Below are positions 1 through 6,801 of a DNA stretch of 15,436 nucleotides, in pieces. Source of the stretch: Chloroflexota bacterium (GTDB taxonomy: Bacteria; Chloroflexota; Limnocylindria; Limnocylindrales; CSP1-4); the NCBI GenBank assembly GCA_017882025.1, contig JADGQG010000024.1, positions 1 to 15,436 on the forward strand, in the 5' to 3' direction. Each line of letters starts with the position of its first letter. The first letter of the stretch is position 1. The notes beneath the pieces were generated by a model. The model searched no databases and was not told the DNA's origin. It saw only the letters and a list, made by a program, of their open reading frames with translations. The position numbers and the translations under genes were made by a program.

Positions 1-176
1 GGCAAGGGTGCCACGTTTCGCGCATCGCCCGGCAGGGCCGACCGACCCATGCCGGGGGTGCCTCCCGGCCGCGTTCGGGCAGGCCGCGTCGACGGCGCAC
101 GCGCGGCGCGCCGTCCGGCGGGCAGTGGGATCATGGCCGGGTTGGTGCTCTCGCATCGTCCGCGGAGGTTCGTCAC
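1..176. other. Upstream intergenic region, no gene recognised
   Basis: I see no protein family in either strand here. The frames that are open are arginine/proline/alanine-rich and look like GC-rich noise. The only useful signal is the GGAGG at 164-168, which serves the next gene. No convincing -35/-10 pair was found. The segment could be the tail of an intergenic region that begins outside the window. Confidence 0.5.
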
Positions 177-1118
177 ATGGGCAAGATCAAGGTGGGGGCC
201 CTGTGCTGGAACCAGCACACGGAGTGGGCCGGGCTGCTTGCCGCCGGAATCCGGGCCGATCGCCTGGGCTACGACACGCTGTGGTGCTGGGACCACCTCT
301 ATCCGATCGTCGGCGAGCCGCGGGGGCCGATCTTCGAAGGCTGGCTGACGAACGCGGCCTGGGCACAGGCGACCAGCCAGGTGCGGATCGGCCTGATGGT
401 CGGCGCGAACACGTTCCGCAATCCCGCGCACGTCGCGAAGATGGCCGCGACGCTCGACCATATCTCCGGCGGGCGGGCAATCCTGGGCCTCGGCGGCGCC
501 TGGTTCGAGGAGGAGCACCACGACTTCGGGATCGAGTTCGGGTCGGGCTTCCCGGAACGCCTGCGCTGGCTGGGCGAAGCGCTCCCGATCATCCGCGGGA
601 TGCTGGACGGCACCGAGCCCACCGCCGCGGGCCCGCGCTACGCATCCCTGCACACCCGCAACGAGCCGGCCCCGGTCCAGGCGCACCTGCCGATCCTGGT
701 CGGGGGCGGCGGCGAGAAGGTGACCCTCAAGCTGGTCGCGAAATACGCCGACATGAACAACATCGGCGGCGGCTTGGAGGCCGTGCGCCGCAAGGAGGCG
801 ATCCTCCTGGAGCATTGCGCGGCGGTCGGCCGCGACCCGTCCGAGATCGAGCGCACGACCGGCGCCGGCGTCGTGTTCATCCGCGACGACCGCGCCGAGG
901 CGGAGCGGCTGTTCCGGGCCGCCTTCGAGCACAACCGGATCGCGAAGCCCTGGGAGAACCAGCCGGTAGGGACGCCGGAAGATGTCGCGGCAATGCTCGC
1001 GCCCTACGTCGCCCTCGGCTACCGCCACCTGATCGCGGGTTTCCCGGCCGACTACGACGAGGAATCGATGACCCGCTTCGTGAGCGAGGTGAAGCCGATG
1101 CTCGAGAAGCTGGCGTGA
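177..1118 (+). CDS. Luciferase-like (LLM) oxidoreductase, probably F420-dependent
   Basis: This is a 313-residue single-domain protein of the bacterial luciferase-like monooxygenase superfamily (TIM barrel), a normal size for the family. Family hallmarks are visible: an N-terminal strand with LGYDTLWCWDHLYP (about 30-43), the central NPAHVAKMAATLDHISGGR block (82-100) followed by LGLGGAWFEEEH (103-114), and the late PILVGGGGEKVTLKLVAKYAD stretch (172-192). In related enzymes these regions form the F420 or FMN pocket. The protein is soluble, with no signal peptide. The ATG at 177 is preceded by GGAGG at 164-168 with 8-nt spacing, which fixes the start over longer upstream reading. The substrate cannot be told from sequence. 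F420 use is inferred from resemblance to TIGR03560-like actinobacterial/chloroflexal LLM proteins, and an FMN enzyme is not excluded. The gene stands alone, separated by a structured gap from the competence run. Confidence 0.92.
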   Translation: MGKIKVGALCWNQHTEWAGLLAAGIRADRLGYDTLWCWDHLYPIVGEPRGPIFEGWLTNAAWAQATSQVRIGLMVGANTFRNPAHVAKMAATLDHISGGRAILGLGGAWFEEEHHDFGIEFGSGFPERLRWLGEALPIIRGMLDGTEPTAAGPRYASLHTRNEPAPVQAHLPILVGGGGEKVTLKLVAKYADMNNIGGGLEAVRRKEAILLEHCAAVGRDPSEIERTTGAGVVFIRDDRAEAERLFRAAFEHNRIAKPWENQPVGTPEDVAAMLAPYVALGYRHLIAGFPADYDEESMTRFVSEVKPMLEKLA

Positions 1119-1198
1119 GCGGGCCGTTCTGAACTGGATCCGGACCACCCCGAAGAGCGATAAGTCGCAGGTAAGCGCCCGGCGCTAATCTCCGCGTC

Positions 1199-1240
1199 AA
1201 CGTCCGGTGCGCCGGTTGTGCCCCCAGCGCGCCGGACGTT
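1199..1240 (+). terminator. Strong hairpin after the LLM gene (terminator or leader structure)
   Basis: Positions 1199-1212 pair with 1227-1240 to give a 14-bp stem with a single G-T wobble (1208/1231) around a 14-nt loop. Only a short T run follows, so it is not a textbook intrinsic terminator. It lies 80 nt beyond the LLM stop and 126 nt before the comEA start. It could end LLM transcription or belong to a structured comEA leader. Confidence 0.4.
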
Positions 1241-1268
1241 TCGCGATCGTGCCGGTGCGCCGCTCCTC

Positions 1269-1297
1269 GCGAGCGGGTGCCGCCGTTGCCCGCTCGC
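1269..1297 (+). promoter_or_regulatory. Second hairpin in the comEA upstream region
   Basis: GCGAGCGGG (1269-1277) and CCCGCTCGC (1289-1297) form a perfect 9-bp stem with an 11-nt loop. It sits 28 nt after the first hairpin and 69 nt before the comEA start. Two such stems in one 248-bp gap suggest a structured 5' leader, although GC-rich DNA produces stems easily. Confidence 0.35.
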
Positions 1298-1366
1298 ACC
1301 CAGCCACCCGCGCCACCCGCCGGGCCCGCCGTCCGTCGTCGCCGCAGTCCCGCCGGGGAGCTGCAC

Positions 1367-2119
1367 GTGGAACGAGACCTCCCGTGGCGTGTCCTGGAGG
1401 TGCCCGAGGACGCGGGGGCGCCGCCCGCACCTGAGATCGGGCCCCCGGGCGCCACGCCGCCTGACGCCCGTCGCGGTGTCGCCCTCGCGGCGCTCGGGAT
1501 CGCCGCGCTCCTTGCCGCGGCGGTTGCCGTGTTCCTGATCGTCGCCGGCCCCCGACAGGGAACGCTCGTCCTCGACGGGGATGCAGCGCGCCCGGCCGGA
1601 ACAGGCGCGAAGGTCGGATCGTTCGCGCCGGACGCCGCGCTCGTTGCCGGGCCGGGTCTGGTCATCGACGTGGCCGGGGCGGTGCTCCGTCCGGGCGTCT
1701 ACCACCTGCCCGCCGGCTCACGGGTGGCGGACGCGATCGCCGCGGCCGGGGGATTCGGGCCGCGCGTCGATGCGCTGGCAGCGCAGGCGCTCAACCTCGC
1801 GGCACCGGTCACGGATGGCGTGCAGGTCCGGGTGCCGTCGCGCGACGATGCGGCCGGTCGCGGGGCGGCGTCTCCCGGCACGGGCAGCGGCCCGGGCACG
1901 GGCGGCGGCGCGGCGTCGGGCGGCCCGGTCGACCTAAACACGGCCACGTCGGCGGAGCTCGATGCCCTGCCCGGGATCGGCCCGGTGACGGCCGGCAAGA
2001 TCATCGCGAGCCGGGAGGAGCGACCGTTCTCCACGGTGGATGACCTCAAAACGCGGAAGCTGGTCGGGACGTCCGTGTTCGCGAAGCTCGCCGGCCTCGT
2101 GACGGTCGGCGGGCGGTGA
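1367..2119 (+). CDS. comEA: ComEA competence DNA receptor (SLBB plus helix-hairpin-helix)
   Basis: This membrane-anchored DNA-binding protein is expected to hand incoming double-stranded DNA to the ComEC channel. I choose the GTG at 1367 because GGGGAG (1355-1360) lies 6 nt upstream; an ATG at 1277 in the same frame adds 30 low-complexity residues without a ribosome binding site. The 250-residue product has a cytoplasmic N-terminus, one transmembrane helix (about 37-60), an SLBB domain (about 98-156, IDVAGAVLRPGVYHLPAGSRV), a Gly/Ser/Ala-rich linker (about 163-186) and a C-terminal helix-hairpin-helix domain (187-250). That domain carries the hallmark VDLNTAT, ELDALPGIGPVTAGKII and FSTVDDL. 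Order and length match Gram-positive ComEA. The stop overlaps the comEC start in GTGA (2116-2119), implying translational coupling. Confidence 0.93.
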   Translation: MERDLPWRVLEVPEDAGAPPAPEIGPPGATPPDARRGVALAALGIAALLAAAVAVFLIVAGPRQGTLVLDGDAARPAGTGAKVGSFAPDAALVAGPGLVIDVAGAVLRPGVYHLPAGSRVADAIAAAGGFGPRVDALAAQALNLAAPVTDGVQVRVPSRDDAAGRGAASPGTGSGPGTGGGAASGGPVDLNTATSAELDALPGIGPVTAGKIIASREERPFSTVDDLKTRKLVGTSVFAKLAGLVTVGGR

Positions 2120-5100
2120 CGCGGACCACGGGCCTCGCGCTCGGAGCGATCGCGGCCGCGTTGCTGGCCACGGACGCGCGCCTCGTCGGCCTGGCGCCGG
2201 TGCTCGCCCTCCTCCTGGCGGCGGCTGCGGTGGGGCTCCGGCTGCTCGGCCGGCGGCCGGCGGCCCGGACAGCGGCAGCGGTCGCACTTGGCATGGCAGT
2301 CGTACTGGCTCGGGTGGCCCTCGGCGGGGGCGTGGCAACGACGCCGGCCGGACCGGACGCGCTGCCCGTCGGCGACGGCCCATGGACGGTCCGCGTCATG
2401 GCCCTCGGGGCACCCCTCGATGGGTCGCAGCGCTTCACCGGGGGCCTGGAAGACGGCGCCGGACTGCGGCTCGACGTCACGGCCCCCCGCTATCCGCCGG
2501 TGCGTGCCGGGGACCGCGTCGAGGTCCGGGGCGCGCTGCGGGTGCCGCCCGACGGCCCGTATGGCGCCTATCTTGCGCGGACCGGCGTCGCGGCAACGCT
2601 TGCCTCGCGCTCCTTGCGACCGCTCGCCGCGGCAGCCGATCCGGACCGACTCGTGCAGGGCATCCGGGCGGACGCCGGAGATGCGCTGGAGCGGGCGCTT
2701 CCAGAGCCGGCCGCCGGCCTTGCGGCGGGCATCCTCATCGGGCTGCGGGAACGGGTCGATCGCGTACTCGCGGCGGACTTCACCACGACCGGCCTCTCGC
2801 ACGTCGTGGCCATCTCCGGCTGGAACATCGCCCTGGTCGCCGGGCTCGTGGCTGCGCTCCTGGGGACGTGGCCGCGGCGGCGGCGAGCCATAGCGACCGT
2901 CACCGCGATTGCGCTCTACACGGTCCTTGCGGGCGCCTCGCCGTCGGTGCTGCGTGCGGCAGTGATGGCGGGCGTCGCCCTGCTGGCGCGCGAGACCGGC
3001 CGCCCGGGCACAGCTGCGCGGGCCCTGGCCTGGGCCGTCGTGCTCCTCCTGGTGGTCGGCCCGGCGACGGTCGCCGACGCCGGGTTCCAGCTTTCCGCGG
3101 CCGCCACAGCGGGGCTTCTCGCCTGGGGCACGCCGCTCGCCGCTCGCCTCCGGGGGCGGCTGCCGCGCCTGCCCGGGTTCATCGTCGAGGGGCTCGCCGT
3201 CTCGTTGGCTGCGCAGGCGGCGACCCTCCCGATCGTCCTGCTGTCGTTCGGCCGGCTTGCCCCGCTATCGCCGATCCTTAACCTCCTGGTCGTGCCGCTG
3301 GTGCCGCTCGCGATGGCGACCGGCACGCTGGCCCTTGTCGGCGGCCTCCTGGCGGGTGCCGGCGCCCCGGCGCTCTTCGCCACGCTGCTCGGCCTGCCGG
3401 GCGCCCTGGTCATCGGCCTGATGGTCATGCTCGTGCAGACGGCTGCGGACCTCCCGTTCGCGGGTGTCACCCTTCCGCCGCCGGCCGGCGCGGCGCTCGG
3501 CGGGCTGGCCGCTGCCATGCTCCTCGTCGCCGGCGCTCGCCGGCGCATCTCCGGCCTGTTCGGGCCACGGCGGCCGCGGTCGCCCCGGTCGCGGCCGCGG
3601 CAGGGTCCCGGCACAGCCAGCCCCCCGGTAGCCCGGCCGAACCGCCCGGACCGGAGTCCGCTGCGCTCGGATCGCGCCGTCCGGGCCCTCGCGACCATCC
3701 TCGCGCTCGTTGTCGCAACGGCGGTCGTGGCGGCGGCAGCGCGGCCGGACGGCCGGGTCCACGTCATCGCGCTCGACGTTGGCCAGGGCGACGCGATCCT
3801 CGTCGAGACGCCGGCGGGCGGGCGGCTGCTCGTGGACGGTGGTCCGGACCCCGATCGGCTCCTCGTGGCCCTCGACGCGCAAGTCCCGCCATGGGACCGC
3901 CGGATCGACCTCGTCGTCCTCACGCACCCCCACGAGGACCACGTGGGCGGCCTCCCGCTGCTGGTCGAACGCTACCGCGTCGGGCGACTGCTCGAGCCGG
4001 GGATGACCGGCCCCGGCCCCGCGTACGCGGCGCTCGAGACCGCGCTGGCCCACCGGGGCCTGCGCAGCGGGCGCCTGTCGACGGGGGATCAGTTCGCGCT
4101 CGACGACGTCTCGTTCCGCGTGCTCTGGCCGGACCGGACCGCGGTGCCGCCCGCGCCGCCCGACACGGGGACGGGGATCAACAACGTGTCGATCGTGCTG
4201 CTCGGCACGTTCGGCGCGCAGCGGTTCCTGCTCACGGGCGACGCGGAGGAGGGAATTGATCCGCTCCTCGTCGCGCGCGGGCTCCCGCATGTCGACGTGC
4301 TCAAGGTGGCCCATCATGGGAGCCGCACCGCGACGACGGACGCGCTGCTGGGCGCGATCCATCCGGCCGTGGCGCTGATCTCCGTCGGAGCGAAGAACAC
4401 CTTCGGGCACCCCGCGCCGGGGACGCTCGCCCGACTTACCGCCCATGACGTCGCGATCTACCGGACGGACCTCGAGGGGGCCCTGGACGTGGCGCTCGAC
4501 GGACGCGTGCTCAGCGTCCGCACCGGGCGCGGGCGGGCACCGGCGGCCGCCGTCGGGGCGCCTTCAGCAGCCGTCGGCGTGCCCACCGATCGCCTGGATC
4601 CCTGGCCGCCTGCCCTGGCGGCATCCCCGGGTGGCCCACGAACGCCGGGCCCGGCCGATACCGGCACCGCGGTCCCGTATGATCGAGCGGATGTCCGTTC
4701 CCGGGCGCGTCGACGCCGCCGCCCTGCTCCTCTCGCTCCAGCCGCCCGCGTGGCACCTCCGCCACGTCCGAGCTGTGGCGGAGGTCGCTGCGTGGCTTGC
4801 GTTCCGCGCCGTCGCAGCCGGGTATCCCGTGGACCGCGCGCTCGTCGAGGCCGCGGCTCTCCTGCACGACGTCGACAAGGTGCTCCCCGCCGGCGACCCC
4901 ATCCGGGCGCTCCGCCACGGGGTGGGCACAGCGGCGTGGCTGACCGCTCGCGGGCACGGGGAGCTGGCGGCCGCGGTCACCGGGCACCCCGTGACGCGCC
5001 TCGCGGCGCCCGACGCGGACGCGTGGCTGGATCGGGCGAGCAGCGAGGAGCTCCTCGTGGCCTACGCCGACAAGCGGGCCAGCCAGCACCTGCTGCCGAT

Positions 5101-5172
5101 GGCGGGTCGGTTCGCCGACTGGACGCGCCGATACCCCGAAGGCGTCAACTGGCACGGATGGAGCGGCGCTGA
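2116..5172 (+). CDS. comEC: ComEC/Rec2 DNA uptake channel; frame runs on past the expected end
   Basis: This is the inner-membrane channel that passes single-stranded DNA during natural transformation. The GTG at 2116 overlaps the comEA stop (GTGA). Domains are: two to three N-terminal membrane helices (about 5-68); a DUF4131/OB-like region (about 85-165); the competence membrane core (about 200-475) with the signature TGLSHVVAISGWNIAL (225-240); a charged Pro/Arg linker (478-520); a further helix (about 522-541); and a metallo-beta-lactamase-like domain (546-802). Metal motifs in that domain are DVGQGDAIL (554-562), THPHEDHVGG (603-612), LTGDAE (706-711) and VAHHGS (731-736). The family normally ends near residue 800-860 (about 4520-4690). 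Here the frame stays open to 5172, adding about 160 Arg/Pro/Gly-rich residues that are only the out-of-frame reading of the HD gene. The true end is probably near 4680; a missing base there is likely. The membrane and MBL parts are certain, the 3' end is not. Confidence 0.93.
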   Translation: MTRTTGLALGAIAAALLATDARLVGLAPVLALLLAAAAVGLRLLGRRPAARTAAAVALGMAVVLARVALGGGVATTPAGPDALPVGDGPWTVRVMALGAPLDGSQRFTGGLEDGAGLRLDVTAPRYPPVRAGDRVEVRGALRVPPDGPYGAYLARTGVAATLASRSLRPLAAAADPDRLVQGIRADAGDALERALPEPAAGLAAGILIGLRERVDRVLAADFTTTGLSHVVAISGWNIALVAGLVAALLGTWPRRRRAIATVTAIALYTVLAGASPSVLRAAVMAGVALLARETGRPGTAARALAWAVVLLLVVGPATVADAGFQLSAAATAGLLAWGTPLAARLRGRLPRLPGFIVEGLAVSLAAQAATLPIVLLSFGRLAPLSPILNLLVVPLVPLAMATGTLALVGGLLAGAGAPALFATLLGLPGALVIGLMVMLVQTAADLPFAGVTLPPPAGAALGGLAAAMLLVAGARRRISGLFGPRRPRSPRSRPRQGPGTASPPVARPNRPDRSPLRSDRAVRALATILALVVATAVVAAAARPDGRVHVIALDVGQGDAILVETPAGGRLLVDGGPDPDRLLVALDAQVPPWDRRIDLVVLTHPHEDHVGGLPLLVERYRVGRLLEPGMTGPGPAYAALETALAHRGLRSGRLSTGDQFALDDVSFRVLWPDRTAVPPAPPDTGTGINNVSIVLLGTFGAQRFLLTGDAEEGIDPLLVARGLPHVDVLKVAHHGSRTATTDALLGAIHPAVALISVGAKNTFGHPAPGTLARLTAHDVAIYRTDLEGALDVALDGRVLSVRTGRGRAPAAAVGAPSAAVGVPTDRLDPWPPALAASPGGPRTPGPADTGTAVPYDRADVRSRARRRRRPAPLAPAARVAPPPRPSCGGGRCVACVPRRRSRVSRGPRARRGRGSPARRRQGAPRRRPHPGAPPRGGHSGVADRSRARGAGGRGHRAPRDAPRGARRGRVAGSGEQRGAPRGLRRQAGQPAPAADGGSVRRLDAPIPRRRQLARMERR
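4678..4683 (+). promoter_or_regulatory. Possible -10 box of a leaderless promoter for the HD gene
   Basis: TATGAT (five of six bases of the sigma70 -10 consensus) lies 7 nt before the ATG at 4691. That is the spacing expected when transcription starts at the start codon itself. No ribosome binding site precedes either candidate start (4679 or 4691). The -35 region at 17 bp spacing (CCGATA, 4655-4660) is weak. The same bases also contain ATGA (4679-4682), so coupling to comEC is the competing reading. Confidence 0.4.
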
Positions 5173-5320
5173 GGCGACGGCCGTGCGACGTCGCGCCGAG
5201 CGCCTCGAGTCGGCGGCGTGTGCACTTGCCGCCGTCACGCCCGAGGCGGTCCGCCGGCTCCCCTGGACCGGTCGTGCGCTCGCCGCCGCCGGGGCCGACG
5301 CGGCCGGGGCTGCGGGGTGA
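4691..5320 (+). CDS. HD-domain phosphohydrolase-like protein
   Basis: The 209-residue soluble protein has an HD metal-site pattern in the right order: H25, the LLHDVDK doublet H59-D60, H99 (AVTGHP) and D127 (VAYADKRAS). HD proteins of this shape hydrolyse phosphate esters of nucleotides, dinucleotides or nucleic acids. The YADKR segment resembles small HDIG/YqeK-like enzymes, but I cannot name a substrate. The start is uncertain: ATG 4691 sits behind TATGAT with leaderless spacing, while ATG 4679 (four residues longer) would form an ATGA overlap with a shifted comEC stop. Neither has a Shine-Dalgarno sequence. The gene lies between comEC and holA and overlaps holA by GTGA (5317-5320), so it is co-translated with a clamp-loader subunit. 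Third-position GC supports this frame over the comEC read-through. A gene caller that accepts the long comEC would hide or truncate it. Confidence 0.78.
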   Translation: MSVPGRVDAAALLLSLQPPAWHLRHVRAVAEVAAWLAFRAVAAGYPVDRALVEAAALLHDVDKVLPAGDPIRALRHGVGTAAWLTARGHGELAAAVTGHPVTRLAAPDADAWLDRASSEELLVAYADKRASQHLLPMAGRFADWTRRYPEGVNWHGWSGAEATAVRRRAERLESAACALAAVTPEAVRRLPWTGRALAAAGADAAGAAG

Positions 5321-6345
5321 GCACCCCGGGGCGCGCGCCGCTCGGCTACTTCTGGGGCGACGACGGGTATGGCCTCGAGGCCGCGGCCGCAGCGTTCGGT
5401 CGCGACGCGGCGGCCGGCGGGCCGCCACTCACGCCGTGGCACGTGTCCGGCACGACGACCCGGGTCGCGGAGATCGCCGAGCGCGTTGCGACCGCCACGC
5501 TCTTCGGCGGCGGGGCACTCGTGGTGGTCGAGGACCCGTCCCCGCTCCTGCGGGCCCGGGCGGATCGGGATGCGCTGGTCGCGACGCTCGGCGCGGTTGC
5601 GCCCGGCAATGCGCTCGTCTTCCTCGAGCCGACCGACGGATTCGCGCATCGCGCCAAGAGCCTCGAGGAGCTGGAGGCCGCCGTCTCGGCGATCGGTGGC
5701 GAGGTTCACCGGTTCATCGCGCCCAAGGAGGGCGCGATGGCGCGCTGGATCGGCGAGCGGGCCGCGGAGCGCCGGATCGCCATCGAACCCGCCGCCGCGG
5801 ACCTGCTGGCCCGCCGTATCGGCGGGTTCGTTCGCGAGGGCGACGTGAATCGTCGGCGCCAGGGCCAGCTTGCCGTCGCCGAGCTCGAGAAGCTCGCCCT
5901 CTACCGGCTCGACGCCCCGATCCGGCGGGAGGACGTGGAGGCGCTCGTGGCGGACGCCATTCCCGGCTCGACGTGGGCGCTGCTCGACGCAGTCGGGTCA
6001 AGGCGCACCCGCGAGGCCACCGACTTGCTGGACCGGGTCCTCGACGCGTCGCCGGAGCCGGTTGTCCTGAGCGTTCTCCACCGGCGCGTCCGCGACCTGA
6101 TCTCCGTGCTCGACGCGCAGCTGCGCGGCGAGTCGGTCCAGGAGGCGGCACGGGCGATGAAGATGAAGGAGTACCCCGCCAGGAAGCTCTGGGAGCAGGG
6201 GCACGGCTGGCGCCCGGATGAGCTCGACGCCGCGCTCGACGGCCTGCTGGAGCTGGACGCGACGCTCAAAGGCGAGGCCGCTGCCGATGCTCGCCGCCGG
6301 CGCCTCGCGTTCCTGCTCTGGATCGCGGAGCACGTGCCCCGCTGA
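5317..6345 (+). CDS. holA: DNA polymerase III delta subunit (clamp loader)
   Basis: HolA is the clamp-loader subunit that opens the beta sliding clamp during replication. The 342-residue product matches the family length. The N-terminus begins with the typical LGYFWGDDGYGLEAAAAAF (9-27), where HolA proteins carry a degenerate AAA+ start (usually LxYGxDxxLxxE). ALVVVEDPSPLL (67-78) and LVFLEPTD (100-107) are the next core strands, and the HRFIAPKEGAMARWI segment (131-145) leads into the lid region. The all-helical C-terminal collar (about 205-342) includes LLDAVGSRRTREATDLLDRVL (222-242) and the closing RRRRLAFLLWIAEHV. No Walker A lysine is present, as is normal for delta. The GTG start at 5317 overlaps the HD stop in GTGA; earlier in-frame starts would lie inside the HD gene. 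comEC-holA adjacency is common in many phyla. Confidence 0.95.
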   Translation: MSTPGRAPLGYFWGDDGYGLEAAAAAFGRDAAAGGPPLTPWHVSGTTTRVAEIAERVATATLFGGGALVVVEDPSPLLRARADRDALVATLGAVAPGNALVFLEPTDGFAHRAKSLEELEAAVSAIGGEVHRFIAPKEGAMARWIGERAAERRIAIEPAAADLLARRIGGFVREGDVNRRRQGQLAVAELEKLALYRLDAPIRREDVEALVADAIPGSTWALLDAVGSRRTREATDLLDRVLDASPEPVVLSVLHRRVRDLISVLDAQLRGESVQEAARAMKMKEYPARKLWEQGHGWRPDELDAALDGLLELDATLKGEAAADARRRRLAFLLWIAEHVPR

Positions 6346-6350
6346 GCGAC

Positions 6351-6377
6351 CCGGCGCGGGGTTCGCGCCCGCGTCGG
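6351..6377. terminator. Hairpin between convergent genes (bidirectional terminator candidate)
   Basis: CCGGCGCGGG (6351-6360) pairs with CCCGCGTCGG (6368-6377) over 10 bp with one G-T wobble and a 7-nt loop. It begins 5 nt after the holA stop and ends 7 nt before the stop of the convergent zinc-ribbon gene, so it could end transcription from both sides. There is no T tract on either strand. Confidence 0.55.
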
Positions 6378-6384
6378 CCCGGTA

Positions 6385-6639
6385 TCAGTCCGCGCTGGAC
6401 CAGGCCTGCTCCTGGAGGACGAGGTCGCTCTCGATCGCGAAGACGCAGCGTCCGTCCGCGAGGTCGAGCATCTCGATCAGCCCCGGGTCGAGGTAGAGCT
6501 GGTGGCAATCCTCGCAGAGCCCGCCGGGGATCCCGAAGCAGAGTCTCTCGGTGCGATCGGGCAGCCGGAACGTCGCGTCGAACCGGGTGGTCACGAGGCG
6601 GCGCGTGCACTCGGGGCAGTGTTCGCGGAGGCTGGCCAT
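6385..6639 (-). CDS. Small zinc-ribbon-like protein (YgiT-type resemblance)
   Basis: This 84-residue protein has two CxxC knuckles, CPEC (8-11) and CEDC (42-45), the second in the context IPGGLCEDCHQLYL (37-50), plus one more Cys at 34. The spacing and the Val/Thr-rich beta strand between them (LVTTRFDATFRLPDRTERL) resemble YgiT/MqsA-type zinc fingers. No helix-turn-helix antitoxin domain follows and no MqsR-like toxin is adjacent, so a toxin-antitoxin role is not supported. I chose the internal ATG at 6639 because the preceding 20 residues available from ATG 6699 look unstructured and have no better ribosome binding site; a GAGG lies 13 nt before 6639. The gene lies 162 bp downstream of rsfS and converges on holA. 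Function is unknown; zinc binding is inferred from the cysteines. Confidence 0.62.
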   Translation of the reverse strand: MASLREHCPECTRRLVTTRFDATFRLPDRTERLCFGIPGGLCEDCHQLYLDPGLIEMLDLADGRCVFAIESDLVLQEQAWSSAD

Positions 6640-6666
6640 GGGACGATCGAAACCTCGGGCCTCGTG

Positions 6667-6681
6667 GCAGACCGCGTCTGC
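6667..6681. promoter_or_regulatory. Perfect 6-bp dyad upstream of the zinc-ribbon gene
   Basis: GCAGAC-CGC-GTCTGC is a perfect inverted repeat with a 3-bp centre, placed 28 bp before the chosen ATG at 6639. It could be an operator or an RNA hairpin. If the longer start at 6699 is used it would be coding. Confidence 0.25.
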
Positions 6682-6736
6682 GGCTGCCGTCACGGGCATT
6701 CTGCGATGCCCTGACCGCCATGGGCATGGCCCGCAG

Positions 6737-6756
6737 GTACCGTCCCGGGGGGGTAC
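6737..6756 (-). terminator. Weak hairpin downstream of rsfS
   Basis: GTACC (6737-6741) and GGTAC (6752-6756) are complementary, with a CCC/GGG core between them and a run of seven G on the plus strand. The structure lies 45 nt past the rsfS stop and may end that operon, but the stem is short and no T tract follows. Confidence 0.28.
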
Positions 6757-6801
6757 ATCATCGGCACTCGTCGCCGTCCACGAGCGGGACGGCCGAGCCC
6801 G

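Noticed and set aside
8..1132. 374-codon plus-strand frame covering the LLM gene
   Set aside because: The LLM frame at 177-1118 has the family motifs and a good ribosome binding site; this frame has neither.
1277..1366. Longer ComEA starting at ATG 1277
   Set aside because: The added residues are Pro/Arg-rich with no ribosome binding site and overlap the second hairpin; the GTG at 1367 has GGGGAG at 6 nt.
1699..2802. 367-codon open frame on the minus strand
   Set aside because: It is antisense to comEA and comEC, which are unambiguous; composition is Arg/Gly/Pro noise.
6385..6699. MqsA-type antitoxin of a toxin-antitoxin pair
   Set aside because: Only the zinc-ribbon part resembles YgiT/MqsA. 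There is no helix-turn-helix and no adjacent toxin gene.
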